Shown: piece after piece, positions 19,476 to 27,168 of the stretch
Numbering within the stretch: the first letter of the stretch is position 1
Layout: each line of letters starts with the position of its first letter
Notes under the pieces: model-generated
Told to the model about the DNA's origin: nothing
Databases searched by the model: none
Seen by the model: the letters and a program-made list of their open reading frames with translations, nothing else
Made by a program: the position numbers and the translations under genes
Source: Solwaraspora sp. WMMD792
GTDB lineage: Bacteria; Actinomycetota; Actinomycetes; Mycobacteriales; Micromonosporaceae
NCBI RefSeq assembly: GCF_029626105.1
Contig: NZ_JARUBH010000009.1
Coordinates: 620,001-684,000, forward strand
DNA: 64,000 nucleotides
Direction of reading: 5' to 3'

Positions 19476-20981
19476 ATGAGCACGACCGCGTTGCCCACGT
19501 ACGAGGATGTCGTCGCCCGCTACGAGCCGGTGATCGGCCTGGAGACGCACGTCGAGCTGGGCACCAACACCAAGATGTTCTGCGGCTGCCCGACCGGGTT
19601 CGGCGCCGAGCCGAACACCCAGGTCTGCCCGGTCTGCCTGGGGCTGCCCGGCTCGTTGCCGGTGGCGAACAAGGCGGCGATCGAGGCGACGATCCGCATC
19701 GGGCTGGCACTGAACTGCTCGATCGCCGACTGGTGCCGGTTCGCCCGGAAGAACTACTTTTACCCGGACATGCCGAAGAACTACCAGATCAGCCAGTACG
19801 ACGAGCCGCTGTGCGTGGACGGCTGGCTCGACGTCGAGGTCGACGGCGAGATCGTGCGCATCGGCATCGAGCGGGTGCACCTGGAGGAGGACACCGGCAA
19901 GACGCTGCACGTCGGCGGCGCGACCGGGCGGATCCACGGGGCGACCGAGTCGCTTGTCGACTACAACCGGGCCGGTATCCCGCTGGTGGAGATCGTCACC
20001 AAGCCGATCCCCGGCACCGGTGACCGGGCACCGCAGGTGGCCCGCGCGTACGTCACCGAGCTGCGGGACGTGATCCGCTCGTTGGGCGTCTCCGACGTAC
20101 GGATGGAGCAGGGTTCGTTGCGCTGCGACGTCAACACGTCGCTGACCCCGGTCGGGCAGACCGAGTGGGGCACCCGCACCGAGACCAAGAACGTCAACTC
20201 GCTGCGGTCGGTGGAGCGGGCGGTACGCGCGGAGATGCTGCGCCAGGCGTCGGTGCTCGACGCCGGTGGCCGGATCGTGCAGGAGACCCGGCACTTCCAC
20301 GAGGACAGCGGCGACACCACGTCGGGCCGGTCCAAGGAGACCGCCACCGACTACCGCTACTTCCCGGAGCCGGACCTGGTGCCGCTCGCCCCGGACGCCG
20401 CCTGGGTGGCCGAGCTGAAGGCGGGCCTGCCGGAGCTGCCCCGGGTGCACCGCAAGCGGCTGCAGGAGCAGTGGGGGCTGACCGACCACGACATGCAGTC
20501 GGTGGTCAACGCCGGTGCGGTCGAGCTGATCGAGCAGACCATCGCCGCCGGCACCACCCCGGCCGGTGCCCGCAAGTGGTGGCTGGGTGAGCTGGCCCGC
20601 CGGGCCAACGAGTCCGGTGTGGAGCTGACCGCGCTCGGGGTCACCCCGGCGCACGTGGCCGAGCTGCAGGGGCTGGTCGACTCGGGCAAGCTCAACGACA
20701 AGCTGGCCCGGACCGTCCTGGAGGCGGTGGCTGCCGGGGAAGGCACGCCGACCGAGGTGATGACCGCTCGCGGCCTGGAGGTGGTCTCCGACACCGGTGC
20801 GTTGACCGCCGCCGTGGACGAGGCGATCGCCGCCAACCCGGACATCGCGGCGAAGGTCCGCGACGGCAAGGTGGCGGCGGCCGGTGCGCTGGTCGGCGCG
20901 GTGATGAAGACGACCCGGGGCCAGGCGGACGCGCGTACCGTCCGGGAGCTGATCCTGTCCCGCCTCGGCGCGCAGGGCTGA
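19476..20981 (+). CDS. gatB: aspartyl/glutamyl-tRNA amidotransferase subunit B
   Basis: 501 residues. The kinase-like cradle domain begins [20 protein letters not shown], with the zinc cysteines in MFCGCP and [10 protein letters not shown]. The central [11 protein letters not shown] motif and the C-terminal helical YqeY-like tail that grips the tRNA elbow (from about residue 345) are present. GatB activates the misacylated tRNA with ATP and receives ammonia from GatA. It is 43 nt after gatA, and a Shine-Dalgarno GAGTTGGAG lies before ATG 19476. Confidence 0.97.
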   Translation: MSTTALPTYEDVVARYEPVIGLETHVELGTNTKMFCGCPTGFGAEPNTQVCPVCLGLPGSLPVANKAAIEATIRIGLALNCSIADWCRFARKNYFYPDMPKNYQISQYDEPLCVDGWLDVEVDGEIVRIGIERVHLEEDTGKTLHVGGATGRIHGATESLVDYNRAGIPLVEIVTKPIPGTGDRAPQVARAYVTELRDVIRSLGVSDVRMEQGSLRCDVNTSLTPVGQTEWGTRTETKNVNSLRSVERAVRAEMLRQASVLDAGGRIVQETRHFHEDSGDTTSGRSKETATDYRYFPEPDLVPLAPDAAWVAELKAGLPELPRVHRKRLQEQWGLTDHDMQSVVNAGAVELIEQTIAAGTTPAGARKWWLGELARRANESGVELTALGVTPAHVAELQGLVDSGKLNDKLARTVLEAVAAGEGTPTEVMTARGLEVVSDTGALTAAVDEAIAANPDIAAKVRDGKVAAAGALVGAVMKTTRGQADARTVRELILSRLGAQG

Positions 20982-20992
20982 TGGTGGTGCGG

Positions 20993-21019
20993 TGCCGCCG
21001 CCCTGACCGATCGGCGGCA
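20993..21019. terminator. possible terminator after gatB
   Basis: An 8-bp perfect inverted repeat (20993-21000 and 21012-21019) with an 11-nt loop begins 12 nt after the gatB stop. No U tract. It is modest but placed correctly to end the gatCAB operon. Confidence 0.4.
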
Positions 21020-21066
21020 TCGGACCTGGCCTATCGAAAAATGGTGCAGTCGGCTACTTTCTGTAC

Positions 21067-21597
21067 ATGCAGTGGGATGCCGAGTACGAGCGGGTGGTCG
21101 CGGAGTACACGGCGGGCCGCGACGTCGCTGAGCTTGAGCGACAGTACGACCTGAGCCGCGCCGAGATCGAATGGCTGGTCGCGGCCGCCGCTGCCGACCA
21201 GCGGTTGTCCGGGACTACCGGTCGGTCGACGTCAGCTGTGCCGGCACCGGACGTCGGCTCGGAGGTTCGCCGCAGGACTCCGCCGGTGCCGGTGATCATC
21301 GCCGTTGCCGGCTACGCACTCGGCGTCGCGCTGGGACTCGCGCTCGTCGTCCTCGGTGTGCTGATCGAGTTCTGGGCGCTGTCCATCGGAGGCGTGGTCA
21401 TCGGAGCCATCTTCGGCTCGGTGATGCACGGACTGTGGCAGGGCCGACGCGGCTCGCTGATCACCGCGATCATCCTCGGCGTCGTGTCGGTGCCGGTCGG
21501 TCTGATCCTGGTGGTGCTCCTGCTCGTCCCCGCGTCCGCCCAGGCGTGGTTTGCACAGTCTGAGCGGACGCGGACGCGGACGCGCTCGGCGAGGTGA
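21067..21597 (+). CDS. hypothetical membrane protein, 176 aa
   Basis: The first 55 residues are hydrophilic with two helices rich in Glu/Arg (EYERVVAEYTAGRDVAELERQ), reminiscent of a small helix-turn-helix, then a linker and three transmembrane helices between about residues 77 and 160, followed by an Arg/Thr tail. No family is recognised. TACTTT at 21055-21060 ends 6 nt before ATG 21067 and no Shine-Dalgarno is seen, so the transcript may be leaderless. It lies alone between gatB and the convergent DUF397 gene. Confidence 0.6.
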   Translation: MQWDAEYERVVAEYTAGRDVAELERQYDLSRAEIEWLVAAAAADQRLSGTTGRSTSAVPAPDVGSEVRRRTPPVPVIIAVAGYALGVALGLALVVLGVLIEFWALSIGGVVIGAIFGSVMHGLWQGRRGSLITAIILGVVSVPVGLILVVLLLVPASAQAWFAQSERTRTRTRSAR

Positions 21598-21623
21598 CCG
21601 GACCCGGCGACCTGCCGGTCTGA

Positions 21624-21818
21624 CTACCGGCCAGTGCGGCTGACGAAGGTCTGCCAGGCGGCGGGGGAGAAGGTGAGGGTGCCGCCGGTGCGGTCCTTGC
21701 TGTCGCGGACCAGGACCCGACCGGGCAGGTTGTCGGCGACTTCGACACATGCGCCGCCGGTGCCGTTGCTGCGGCTGCTGGTCCGCCAGGCCGGTCGAGG
21801 ATCGGTGGTCACGCCCAT
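21624..21818 (-). CDS. DUF397 family small protein (module 1)
   Basis: 64 residues: WRTSSRSNGTGGACVEVADN followed by LPGRVLVRDSKD and a conserved FSPAAWQTFV end, the full DUF397 pattern. It is the distal gene of an operon with a DUF5753 helix-turn-helix regulator, whose 3' end it overlaps by 10 nt. In Streptomyces and relatives such pairs (BldB-like or AbaA-like loci) influence development and antibiotic production; partner binding is likely but its direct role is not settled. A very similar pair lies at 44.8-45.8 kb. Confidence 0.85.
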   Translation of the reverse strand: MGVTTDPRPAWRTSSRSNGTGGACVEVADNLPGRVLVRDSKDRTGGTLTFSPAAWQTFVSRTGR

Positions 21819-22600
21819 CTGTCTGCCGCCTCCTGCATCAACGCCACGGACTGCTCGCTGGGCAGAGCGTACTCCCGCAGCGACTCCCAGGCATGCTCCA
21901 ATCTGGTCAGATCGGCCTCCAGCTCGATGGTCTGGCCCTCCAACGGCCCGTCGAGGAAGCCCGCCGACCGACCCTCCAGGCTGGCCAGAATGAACGGGCC
22001 GTTCAGCCCCGGGTAGGCACCGACCCCGGCCGGCACCACCTGGAGCGAGATGTTGGGCCGGTCGCAGGCGGCGATCAGCGCCAGGATCTGCTCGCGCATC
22101 ACCGCCGGGCCGCCGACCGCCCGGGTCAGCACCGCCTCGTCGATCACCCCGACGAAGCGGCACGGCCGCTCGGCCCGGTGCAGGATCTCCTGGCGGCTGA
22201 GCCGGTCGGAGACCGTGGTGTCGACGTCGTCGATCGCCACCCCGGCGTGGGTGAGCACGACGCGGGCGTAGGTCTCGGTCTGCAGCAGTCCGGGCACCAG
22301 CATCGGCTCGTACCAGCGCAGGATGATCGCCTCCCGTTCGTGGTCCAGCCACGGGCGCAGCCAGACCGGGGCCCGCTCGGCCCGCAGCAGCAGCGCGTAG
22401 AGGGTGCTGTAGTCGCAGTTGAAGACCCGGTCGATGGCGGCGAGGTAGTCGAGCCGGATCGGCCGGACGCCGCGCTCGATCGAGCTGACGTGCTGGGCCG
22501 ACCAGTGCAGGGCCGCCCCCCACTGCTCCTGGGTGAGCCCGGCCAACTCGCGTCGCCGGCGCAGCTCCGCTACCAGATAGGCGCTTGCGGGTCCAGACAT
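21809..22600 (-). CDS. XRE helix-turn-helix regulator with DUF5753 (module 1)
   Basis: 263 residues. The N-terminal XRE fold is seen as LAGLTQEQWGAALHWSAQHVSSIERG (split here at residues about 18-43, turn near ALHWS). DUF5753 fills the rest, with the familiar YEPMLVPGLLQTETYARVVL and PGLNGPFILASLEG motifs. Start ATG 22600 has GGAGGAAG just upstream. It is a probable transcription regulator working with the adjacent DUF397 protein. The divergent neighbour starting at 22784 is 183 bp away and could be controlled from the shared region. Confidence 0.88.
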   Translation of the reverse strand: MSGPASAYLVAELRRRRELAGLTQEQWGAALHWSAQHVSSIERGVRPIRLDYLAAIDRVFNCDYSTLYALLLRAERAPVWLRPWLDHEREAIILRWYEPMLVPGLLQTETYARVVLTHAGVAIDDVDTTVSDRLSRQEILHRAERPCRFVGVIDEAVLTRAVGGPAVMREQILALIAACDRPNISLQVVPAGVGAYPGLNGPFILASLEGRSAGFLDGPLEGQTIELEADLTRLEHAWESLREYALPSEQSVALMQEAADRWA

Positions 22601-22783
22601 TCGCTTCCTCCAGCTCTCTACAGAATTGCTTTGCGGTGGGCAGGACTCGCCCAGGCCCGGATGCGGGTGGATACGGGTGTTCTGCCCATCTTCTATTGCC
22701 GGGATGGCGGAGTCCAGGGTGGAGGGGTGGGAAATTTGAGAAGGCGTCCATCGTTGTCCCGATGGGGGATTCATGGCGCAAGA

Positions 22784-23131
22784 ATGAATGACAAAGATCA
22801 ATTGCGAACGGTCGGCGTGGTACGTCGGCCCGGCGCGGTACGCCGGCCCGGCGTACTCGGCTGGATGTCGGTGCCGACCGGCAGCGCCGTGCCCGGCTAC
22901 GTCGACCACCCGGTGATCGCCCGCGCTCGGCACCTGGCCGCGCTGCACCTGCCCGACCCGGTGACCGGGTGTCCGCGCTGCGGCACGATCATCTGTCCAG
23001 GGCTGCGGCTCGCGGTGGCCTACCTGGACCGGTACGACCGTGACGCCGCCCGGACCATCCGTCGGCTGCTCGCCTCGGTCGGCATCTGGCTTACCGCCGA
23101 CCCGACGACCGGGGCGGGTGGCGATGACTGA
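22784..23131 (+). CDS. hypothetical protein with CxxC pair, 115 aa
   Basis: 115 residues from ATG 22784. The first third is basic with an RRPG repeat (VVRRPGAVRRPGVLGW); the middle contains PDPVTGCPRCGTIICPGL, three cysteines arranged like a small metal knuckle, followed by two amphipathic helices. No family recognised. It overlaps the next gene by 8 nt, so the two are co-translated. Divergent from the DUF5753 regulator, as in many such loci where small genes flank the regulator. Confidence 0.5.
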   Translation: MNDKDQLRTVGVVRRPGAVRRPGVLGWMSVPTGSAVPGYVDHPVIARARHLAALHLPDPVTGCPRCGTIICPGLRLAVAYLDRYDRDAARTIRRLLASVGIWLTADPTTGAGGDD

Positions 23132-23480
23132 GTCGACAAGATCGCCGCTGGTGCAGCCGTGGGACATCATCGAAATCGGCGCGAGCGACTATCTGAATGG
23201 CGACGGACCCCTGCGACTGAGGGTCATCCATGTCCGCGCCGATGCCGCCCACCCGAACATCGAATGGATTCACCTGCTCGGCACCCGACTGCACGGCAGC
23301 CGGGACGGTCAGATGATGATGGTGATGGTCCGCGCGGCGGCACTGCACCGCCCCGGCGCGGTCATCCGGCCAGGGCCGGCTCCCGGGACCAAGGTGCCCT
23401 TTCACGACCTGATGCCACAGGTGCATCGAGATGCACCTCCGGCATCAAGCTCCACTGGTACCTCAGGCCCACACGAATAG
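23124..23480 (+). CDS. hypothetical protein, 118 aa
   Basis: Starts ATG 23124 inside the end of the previous gene. The middle reads as a beta-rich domain (PLRLRVIHVRADAAHPNIEW, then LLGTRLHGSRDGQMMMVMV). The C-terminal 35 residues, from LMPQVHRDAPPASSS, are partly encoded by a near-perfect palindrome (23410-23447). A related C-terminal segment is found on the minus strand at 45.9-46.0 kb, beside the second DUF397 module, which suggests that this gene belongs to such modules. No function recognised. Confidence 0.5.
   Translation: MTESTRSPLVQPWDIIEIGASDYLNGDGPLRLRVIHVRADAAHPNIEWIHLLGTRLHGSRDGQMMMVMVRAAALHRPGAVIRPGPAPGTKVPFHDLMPQVHRDAPPASSSTGTSGPHE
23410..23447. repeat. palindromic element, copy 1
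   Basis: Arms 23410-23427 and 23430-23447 pair at 16 of 18 positions around a 2-nt centre and are flanked on the right by AAGCT. The same palindrome, with longer arms, occurs at 45951-45996. This copy lies within the coding sequence of the 118-residue protein. Confidence 0.75.
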
Positions 23481-23536
23481 GCCGCGCGATCCTGGCTGGC
23501 GGCGCGGGCCGGGGCGCCGGTGAGCCGCTGACGGGA

Positions 23537-23589
23537 CGCGATCTAGAAGGATCGTGGTCGATATACCGGCCAAATCCTTCTAGATCGCG
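23537..23589. terminator. perfect 16-bp hairpin between convergent genes
   Basis: Arms 23537-23552 and 23574-23589 are perfectly complementary around a 21-nt loop. The arms contain an AT-rich core (ATCTAGAAGGAT) unusual in this GC-rich region. Placement between two convergent genes suggests a bidirectional terminator, though the long loop is atypical. Confidence 0.6.
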
Positions 23590-23624
23590 GGGCTGGCGCG
23601 GCTCCGGCGGGGGTGGGCGTGGGC

Positions 23625-25307
23625 TCAGGAGGGGCTGGGTGCCGGGACCGTGGACGCAGCGGCAGTCGGAGTCGCGGACGGATCGGCGGTAGGAGTCGGC
23701 GACGCCGACGGGTCCGGATCCGGTTCCGGGCCGGCGACGACGTGCCGCTCCAGGGTCACCTGGGCCTGGCCGGTGCCGCCAATCCGGATGTCGTCGTGCG
23801 CCTGCAACTGGTGCTCGGCGTCGAAGTACAGAACCGTCATGGCCAGTGGCGTCGGCTCCTCGCCCTCCAGACCGCGCAGTCCGGCTCCGCCGGTCGAACC
23901 TTCCACCATCAGCCGGGTCGGCTGCTCACCGGGGATCTCGGCGAGCATCCGGACCTCCCGGTTGTGGGTGTGCCCGGCCAGCACCAGCGGCGTGGTGCCG
24001 GACAGCGGGCCGGCGGACACCGGGTCGTGCACCAGGGCGATGTCCACCGGTTCGTCGGTGCCCCGGATCGTCGCGGCAAGCTGCTCGCCGACCCCGATCA
24101 CCTGGTCGGTGGCCGGCTTGGACAACCCGCCGTCGGCCGGGCTGGTCTGCTTGTCCGGGGTGAACCGGGGGTCGCCGATGCCGGCGATGGTCAGCCCGGC
24201 GACCTCGGTGACCTCGTTGTCCAGCACGATCGCGTTCGGCTGGCTGGCCACCGCCTCCTGGGTGCGGATCGAGTCGTGGTTGCCGCGGATGAACACGTAC
24301 GGCACCTCCAGCAGCCCGATCGAGGCGACGTAGTTCGCCTCCGGCTCGCTGCCCCAGTCGGTGATGTCCCCGGTGTCGATCACCATGTCGATGTCGAACT
24401 GCTCGACCACGGTACGGATCACCGACCAGCCGGTCGGGTTGAGGTGCATGTCCGACACGTGCAGCACCCGGGTGGTGCCCTCGGCCGCCTGGTACACGGG
24501 CAGCGTCGACACGGTGGTGTAGATCCGGCTGACGTTGCTGACGATGTGCTGCAGCTGCTCGGCGTACTGGCTGTAGTTGGTGGCGATCCGCTGCACGTCA
24601 CCGACCACCGCCGGGGCGTTGACCAGCAGACCCTCGTACCGTGGCTCCTCGATCGACTCCGGCCGGATGGTCGTCGCCGCGACGCCGATGCTGCCGCCGG
24701 TGATCAGCAGTGCCAGGGTGCCGGACCAGGCGACCCGGCGGGTGTCGCGGAAGACCAGCGCGGCGAGGACCAACGTGGTGAGCACGGCGACCGCGATGGT
24801 ACGGATGCCGAGCCGCAGCACCCCCTCGGTGACGTCGCCGACCACGGTCTGACTGGCCCGGGTGATCGCGTTCGGGTCGTCGAGCAGGGCGAGGGTGCGG
24901 ACCTGGTCGAGGGAGCCGAGCCGGATGGAGAGCTGGACCGGCCCTTCGTGGCTGTCCACGTGCAGCGCGCCGAGCGGCGGGATGGCCATGGTGGTGCCGC
25001 CGTCCACCGCCGGGGTCACCGTCATCTCGGCCCGGAACGGGCCGATGTCGACGTCGGCACGGGCCCCGAGCAGGACGCCGATGACGACTCCGGCGAGACT
25101 CACCGCGACGACTGCGAGCGCCACGCCGATCCGCCGGGTCGCCCGGGACCGCGCGGCCCGCCCGAATCCGCGACCGGCGGTACGGCTGACCGAGCCGAGC
25201 TGTCGCCCGGCGCGCGCCAGCCGCCGCCCAGGGCGGCCCGGCTGCTGATCCGGACGGCCCGGCTGCTGGCCGGGACGGCTCTGGTCGGCCGTCTGCTCGT
25301 CGCTCAT
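23625..25307 (-). CDS. membrane-anchored metallophosphoesterase
   Basis: 560 residues. A basic Gln/Pro/Gly-rich cytoplasmic start, a transmembrane helix at about residues 58-80, two more helices around 150-200, then an outer catalytic domain. The calcineurin-like metal motifs are complete: SDMHLN, DTGDITD, RGNHDS, and LAGHTHNREV. The C terminus ends in a Pro/Ser/Thr-rich tail of repeats like DPSASPTPTADPS. The domain should hydrolyse a phosphoester outside the membrane; substrate unknown. ATG 25307 chosen as the first start before the membrane part; a longer open frame upstream has no conserved residues. Confidence 0.85.
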   Translation of the reverse strand: MSDEQTADQSRPGQQPGRPDQQPGRPGRRLARAGRQLGSVSRTAGRGFGRAARSRATRRIGVALAVVAVSLAGVVIGVLLGARADVDIGPFRAEMTVTPAVDGGTTMAIPPLGALHVDSHEGPVQLSIRLGSLDQVRTLALLDDPNAITRASQTVVGDVTEGVLRLGIRTIAVAVLTTLVLAALVFRDTRRVAWSGTLALLITGGSIGVAATTIRPESIEEPRYEGLLVNAPAVVGDVQRIATNYSQYAEQLQHIVSNVSRIYTTVSTLPVYQAAEGTTRVLHVSDMHLNPTGWSVIRTVVEQFDIDMVIDTGDITDWGSEPEANYVASIGLLEVPYVFIRGNHDSIRTQEAVASQPNAIVLDNEVTEVAGLTIAGIGDPRFTPDKQTSPADGGLSKPATDQVIGVGEQLAATIRGTDEPVDIALVHDPVSAGPLSGTTPLVLAGHTHNREVRMLAEIPGEQPTRLMVEGSTGGAGLRGLEGEEPTPLAMTVLYFDAEHQLQAHDDIRIGGTGQAQVTLERHVVAGPEPDPDPSASPTPTADPSATPTAAASTVPAPSPS

Positions 25308-25351
25308 GGTGAGATCATGCCTGTCTGATCGAGGGTGGGGAGGCGGGTGGG

Positions 25352-26539
25352 TCAGCTGCGCCCGGCTCCGCCGTCGGCGAAGACCAGCCGCAGGATACGG
25401 TCGTCCTCTGGGGCCGGTTCGCCCCGGCCGTCCTGGTTCGAGGTGGTCACCCAGACCGAGCCGTCCGGTGCCTGCACGACGGTGCGTAGCCGACCGTACT
25501 CCTCGGTGAGTAGCGCGCGGGGCTGGCCGAAGACCGTACCGGACTCGGTCAGCTCGACCAGCCACAGCCGTTCGCCGCGCAGACAGGCGGCGACCAGGAT
25601 CCGGTCCACCACGGCCGCCCCGGAGCAGGAGGACTCCTCGGTCGGCCAGACGACCAGCGGGTCGACGAAGCGCCCGTCGCCGCCTTCGCCCTCGACCTGT
25701 GGCCAACCGTAGTTCTCGCCCGGCTCGATCAGGTTGATCTCGTCCCACAGGTTCTGGCCGAACTCGGTGGCGTACAGCCGGTCCTGGGCGTCCCAGGCGA
25801 TGCCCTGCACGTTTCGGTGCCCCAGCGACCAGACCACCGAGTCGGCGAACGGGTTGCCGGGGGCCGGCTCGCCGTCCGGCGTCATCCGCAGGATCTTGCC
25901 GCCGAGGCTCTCCTGGTCCTGGGACAGGCCGGTGTCCGAGGCGTCGCCGGTGGTGGCGTAGAGGAAGCCGTCGGGCCCGAAGGCGAGCCGGCCGCCGTTG
26001 TGGATGCCGGAGAGCGGGATGCCGGTGACGATCGGTTCCGGTTCGCCGCCCAGGGTCAGCCGGGCGATCCGGTTGTCCTCGGCGGTGGAGTAGTAGATGA
26101 ACACCGTCTCGTCGGTGGCGTACTCGGGGGAGACGGCGATGCCGAGCAGGCCGCCTTCGCCGCCGCTGTCGACCTGGTCGATGGTCTGCACCTCGGTGAC
26201 GTCCAGCCCGTCCGGGCTCGAACCGGGCCCGACCTGCAGGATCTTGGCGCTGTCCCGCTCGGTGACCAGCGCTGCGCCGTCCGGCAGGAACGCCACCCCC
26301 CACGGCACCGCCAGTCCGCTGGCCAGCACGGTGACGGCCACCTGCTGGTCGACGCCGCCGCCGGTCGGCGTCTCGGTGGGGGCGGGGAAGGTGGGGGGCG
26401 CGCCGGCCTGGTCCGGCTCCGGCTCGCCAAAAGCGCAGCCGCCGGCGAGCAGCAGGGCGGTCAGGCTGGCGGCGGCGGTCGCTGTGGTCGCGGCGGCAGG
26501 GCGGCGCGACGAGCGGCGGTACGGCGGGCGAGCGTTCAC
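25352..26539 (-). CDS. PQQ-type sugar dehydrogenase-like lipoprotein
   Basis: 395 residues. After a basic N terminus and a hydrophobic stretch ending LLLAGGC (Cys35) it looks like an exported lipoprotein. The six-bladed propeller of the soluble glucose/sorbosone dehydrogenase family is recognisable: GLAVPWGVAFLPDG, GGEGGLLGIAVSPEY, SGIHNGGRLAFGPDGFLY, GHRNVQGIAWD and GENYGWP. Members oxidise aldoses using PQQ or related cofactors, but many actinobacterial ones are uncharacterised. GTG 26539 is chosen because TAGTCT ends 7 nt before it, a leaderless promoter. It is divergent from the DUF1540 gene; two repeated operator-like sites lie between them. Confidence 0.83.
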   Translation of the reverse strand: MNARPPYRRSSRRPAAATTATAAASLTALLLAGGCAFGEPEPDQAGAPPTFPAPTETPTGGGVDQQVAVTVLASGLAVPWGVAFLPDGAALVTERDSAKILQVGPGSSPDGLDVTEVQTIDQVDSGGEGGLLGIAVSPEYATDETVFIYYSTAEDNRIARLTLGGEPEPIVTGIPLSGIHNGGRLAFGPDGFLYATTGDASDTGLSQDQESLGGKILRMTPDGEPAPGNPFADSVVWSLGHRNVQGIAWDAQDRLYATEFGQNLWDEINLIEPGENYGWPQVEGEGGDGRFVDPLVVWPTEESSCSGAAVVDRILVAACLRGERLWLVELTESGTVFGQPRALLTEEYGRLRTVVQAPDGSVWVTTSNQDGRGEPAPEDDRILRLVFADGGAGRS

Positions 26540-26595
26540 CCGCACCAGACTAGCCCGCTGCCGGACATCCGCATCCGACGGCGTCCCGCGAGTGC

Positions 26596-26655
26596 TTAGG
26601 CAAGGGTATCCAAAATTGCGCCGGATGATGTTAGGTAAGGGTTCCCAAAATTGCG
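26596..26655. promoter_or_regulatory. pair of 25-bp direct repeats resembling iron boxes
   Basis: Copies 26596-26620 and 26631-26655 match at 22 of 25 positions, 35 bp apart. Each begins TTAGGYAAGG, close to the half-site of DtxR/IdeR operators (TTAGGTTAGGC...), then reads into CCAAAATTGCG. They stand between the divergent sugar-dehydrogenase and DUF1540 genes. Regulator identity is inference. Confidence 0.5.
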
Positions 26656-26758
26656 AGGATTGAATAAGCGCCATATATTCCATCGCAGTGGACTACGGTT
26701 TTCCCACAGTGGCGACGACGCTGCCACTGCCGGATGCTGCCGAGCTAGGAGGACCACC

Positions 26759-27058
26759 ATGACCGCGATGATGGAGATGCCCCGGGTGCAGGAGTGCACC
26801 GCCGTGGAGTGCGCGTACAACCAGCACGAGGGCTGCCACGCCTTCGCCATCACCATCGGCACCGAGGCGGACAGCGCCAGCTGTACCACCTTTTTCGACA
26901 TCTCGTCCAAGGGCGGCCTCGACGCGGTGATCGCCCAGGTTGGTGCCTGCAAGCGCGCCGACTGCCGGTTCAACGCCGAGCTGGAGTGCCGGGCTCCGGC
27001 GATCCGGGTCGGGCCGAGCCGGGAAACAGCCGACTGCATGACCTACGAGCCGGCCTGA
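26759..27058 (+). CDS. protein with two DUF1540 cysteine repeats
   Basis: 99 residues with two copies of the DUF1540 motif: CTAVECAYNQHEGCHAFAI with a following SCTTF, and CKRADCRFNAELECRAPAI with DCMTY. Each repeat has four conserved cysteines, so the protein probably binds two metal ions or clusters. Function of the family is unknown. ATG 26759 has TAGGAGGA at 26746-26753. The upstream repeats resemble iron-regulated operators, which would fit a metal-binding product. A strong terminator follows. Confidence 0.85.
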   Translation: MTAMMEMPRVQECTAVECAYNQHEGCHAFAITIGTEADSASCTTFFDISSKGGLDAVIAQVGACKRADCRFNAELECRAPAIRVGPSRETADCMTYEPA

Positions 27059-27086
27059 CACCGTCATAGGTCCGACCGGAATCGCA

Positions 27087-27127
27087 GCGGCACCGGTCCG
27101 TGGGCTCGTCCCACGGACCGGTGCCGC
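27087..27127. terminator. strong bidirectional terminator hairpin
   Basis: A perfect 18-bp inverted repeat (27087-27104, 27110-27127) with a 5-nt loop separates the DUF1540 gene from the convergent RCC1-repeat gene. Confidence 0.85.
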
Positions 27128-27168
27128 TTCCGCCCAACCGATACGGCTATTTCCGCACAACCACACGG

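Noticed and set aside
17036-19498. 820-codon minus-strand frame across a GGDEF-EAL end, gatC and gatA
   Set aside because: Crosses three real genes on the other strand and has low-complexity Arg/Gly/Val composition typical of GC shadow frames.
21624-22600. Classical toxin-antitoxin or phage repressor
   Set aside because: DUF5753 plus DUF397 is a known chromosomal actinobacterial regulator pair; there is no toxin fold or integrase.
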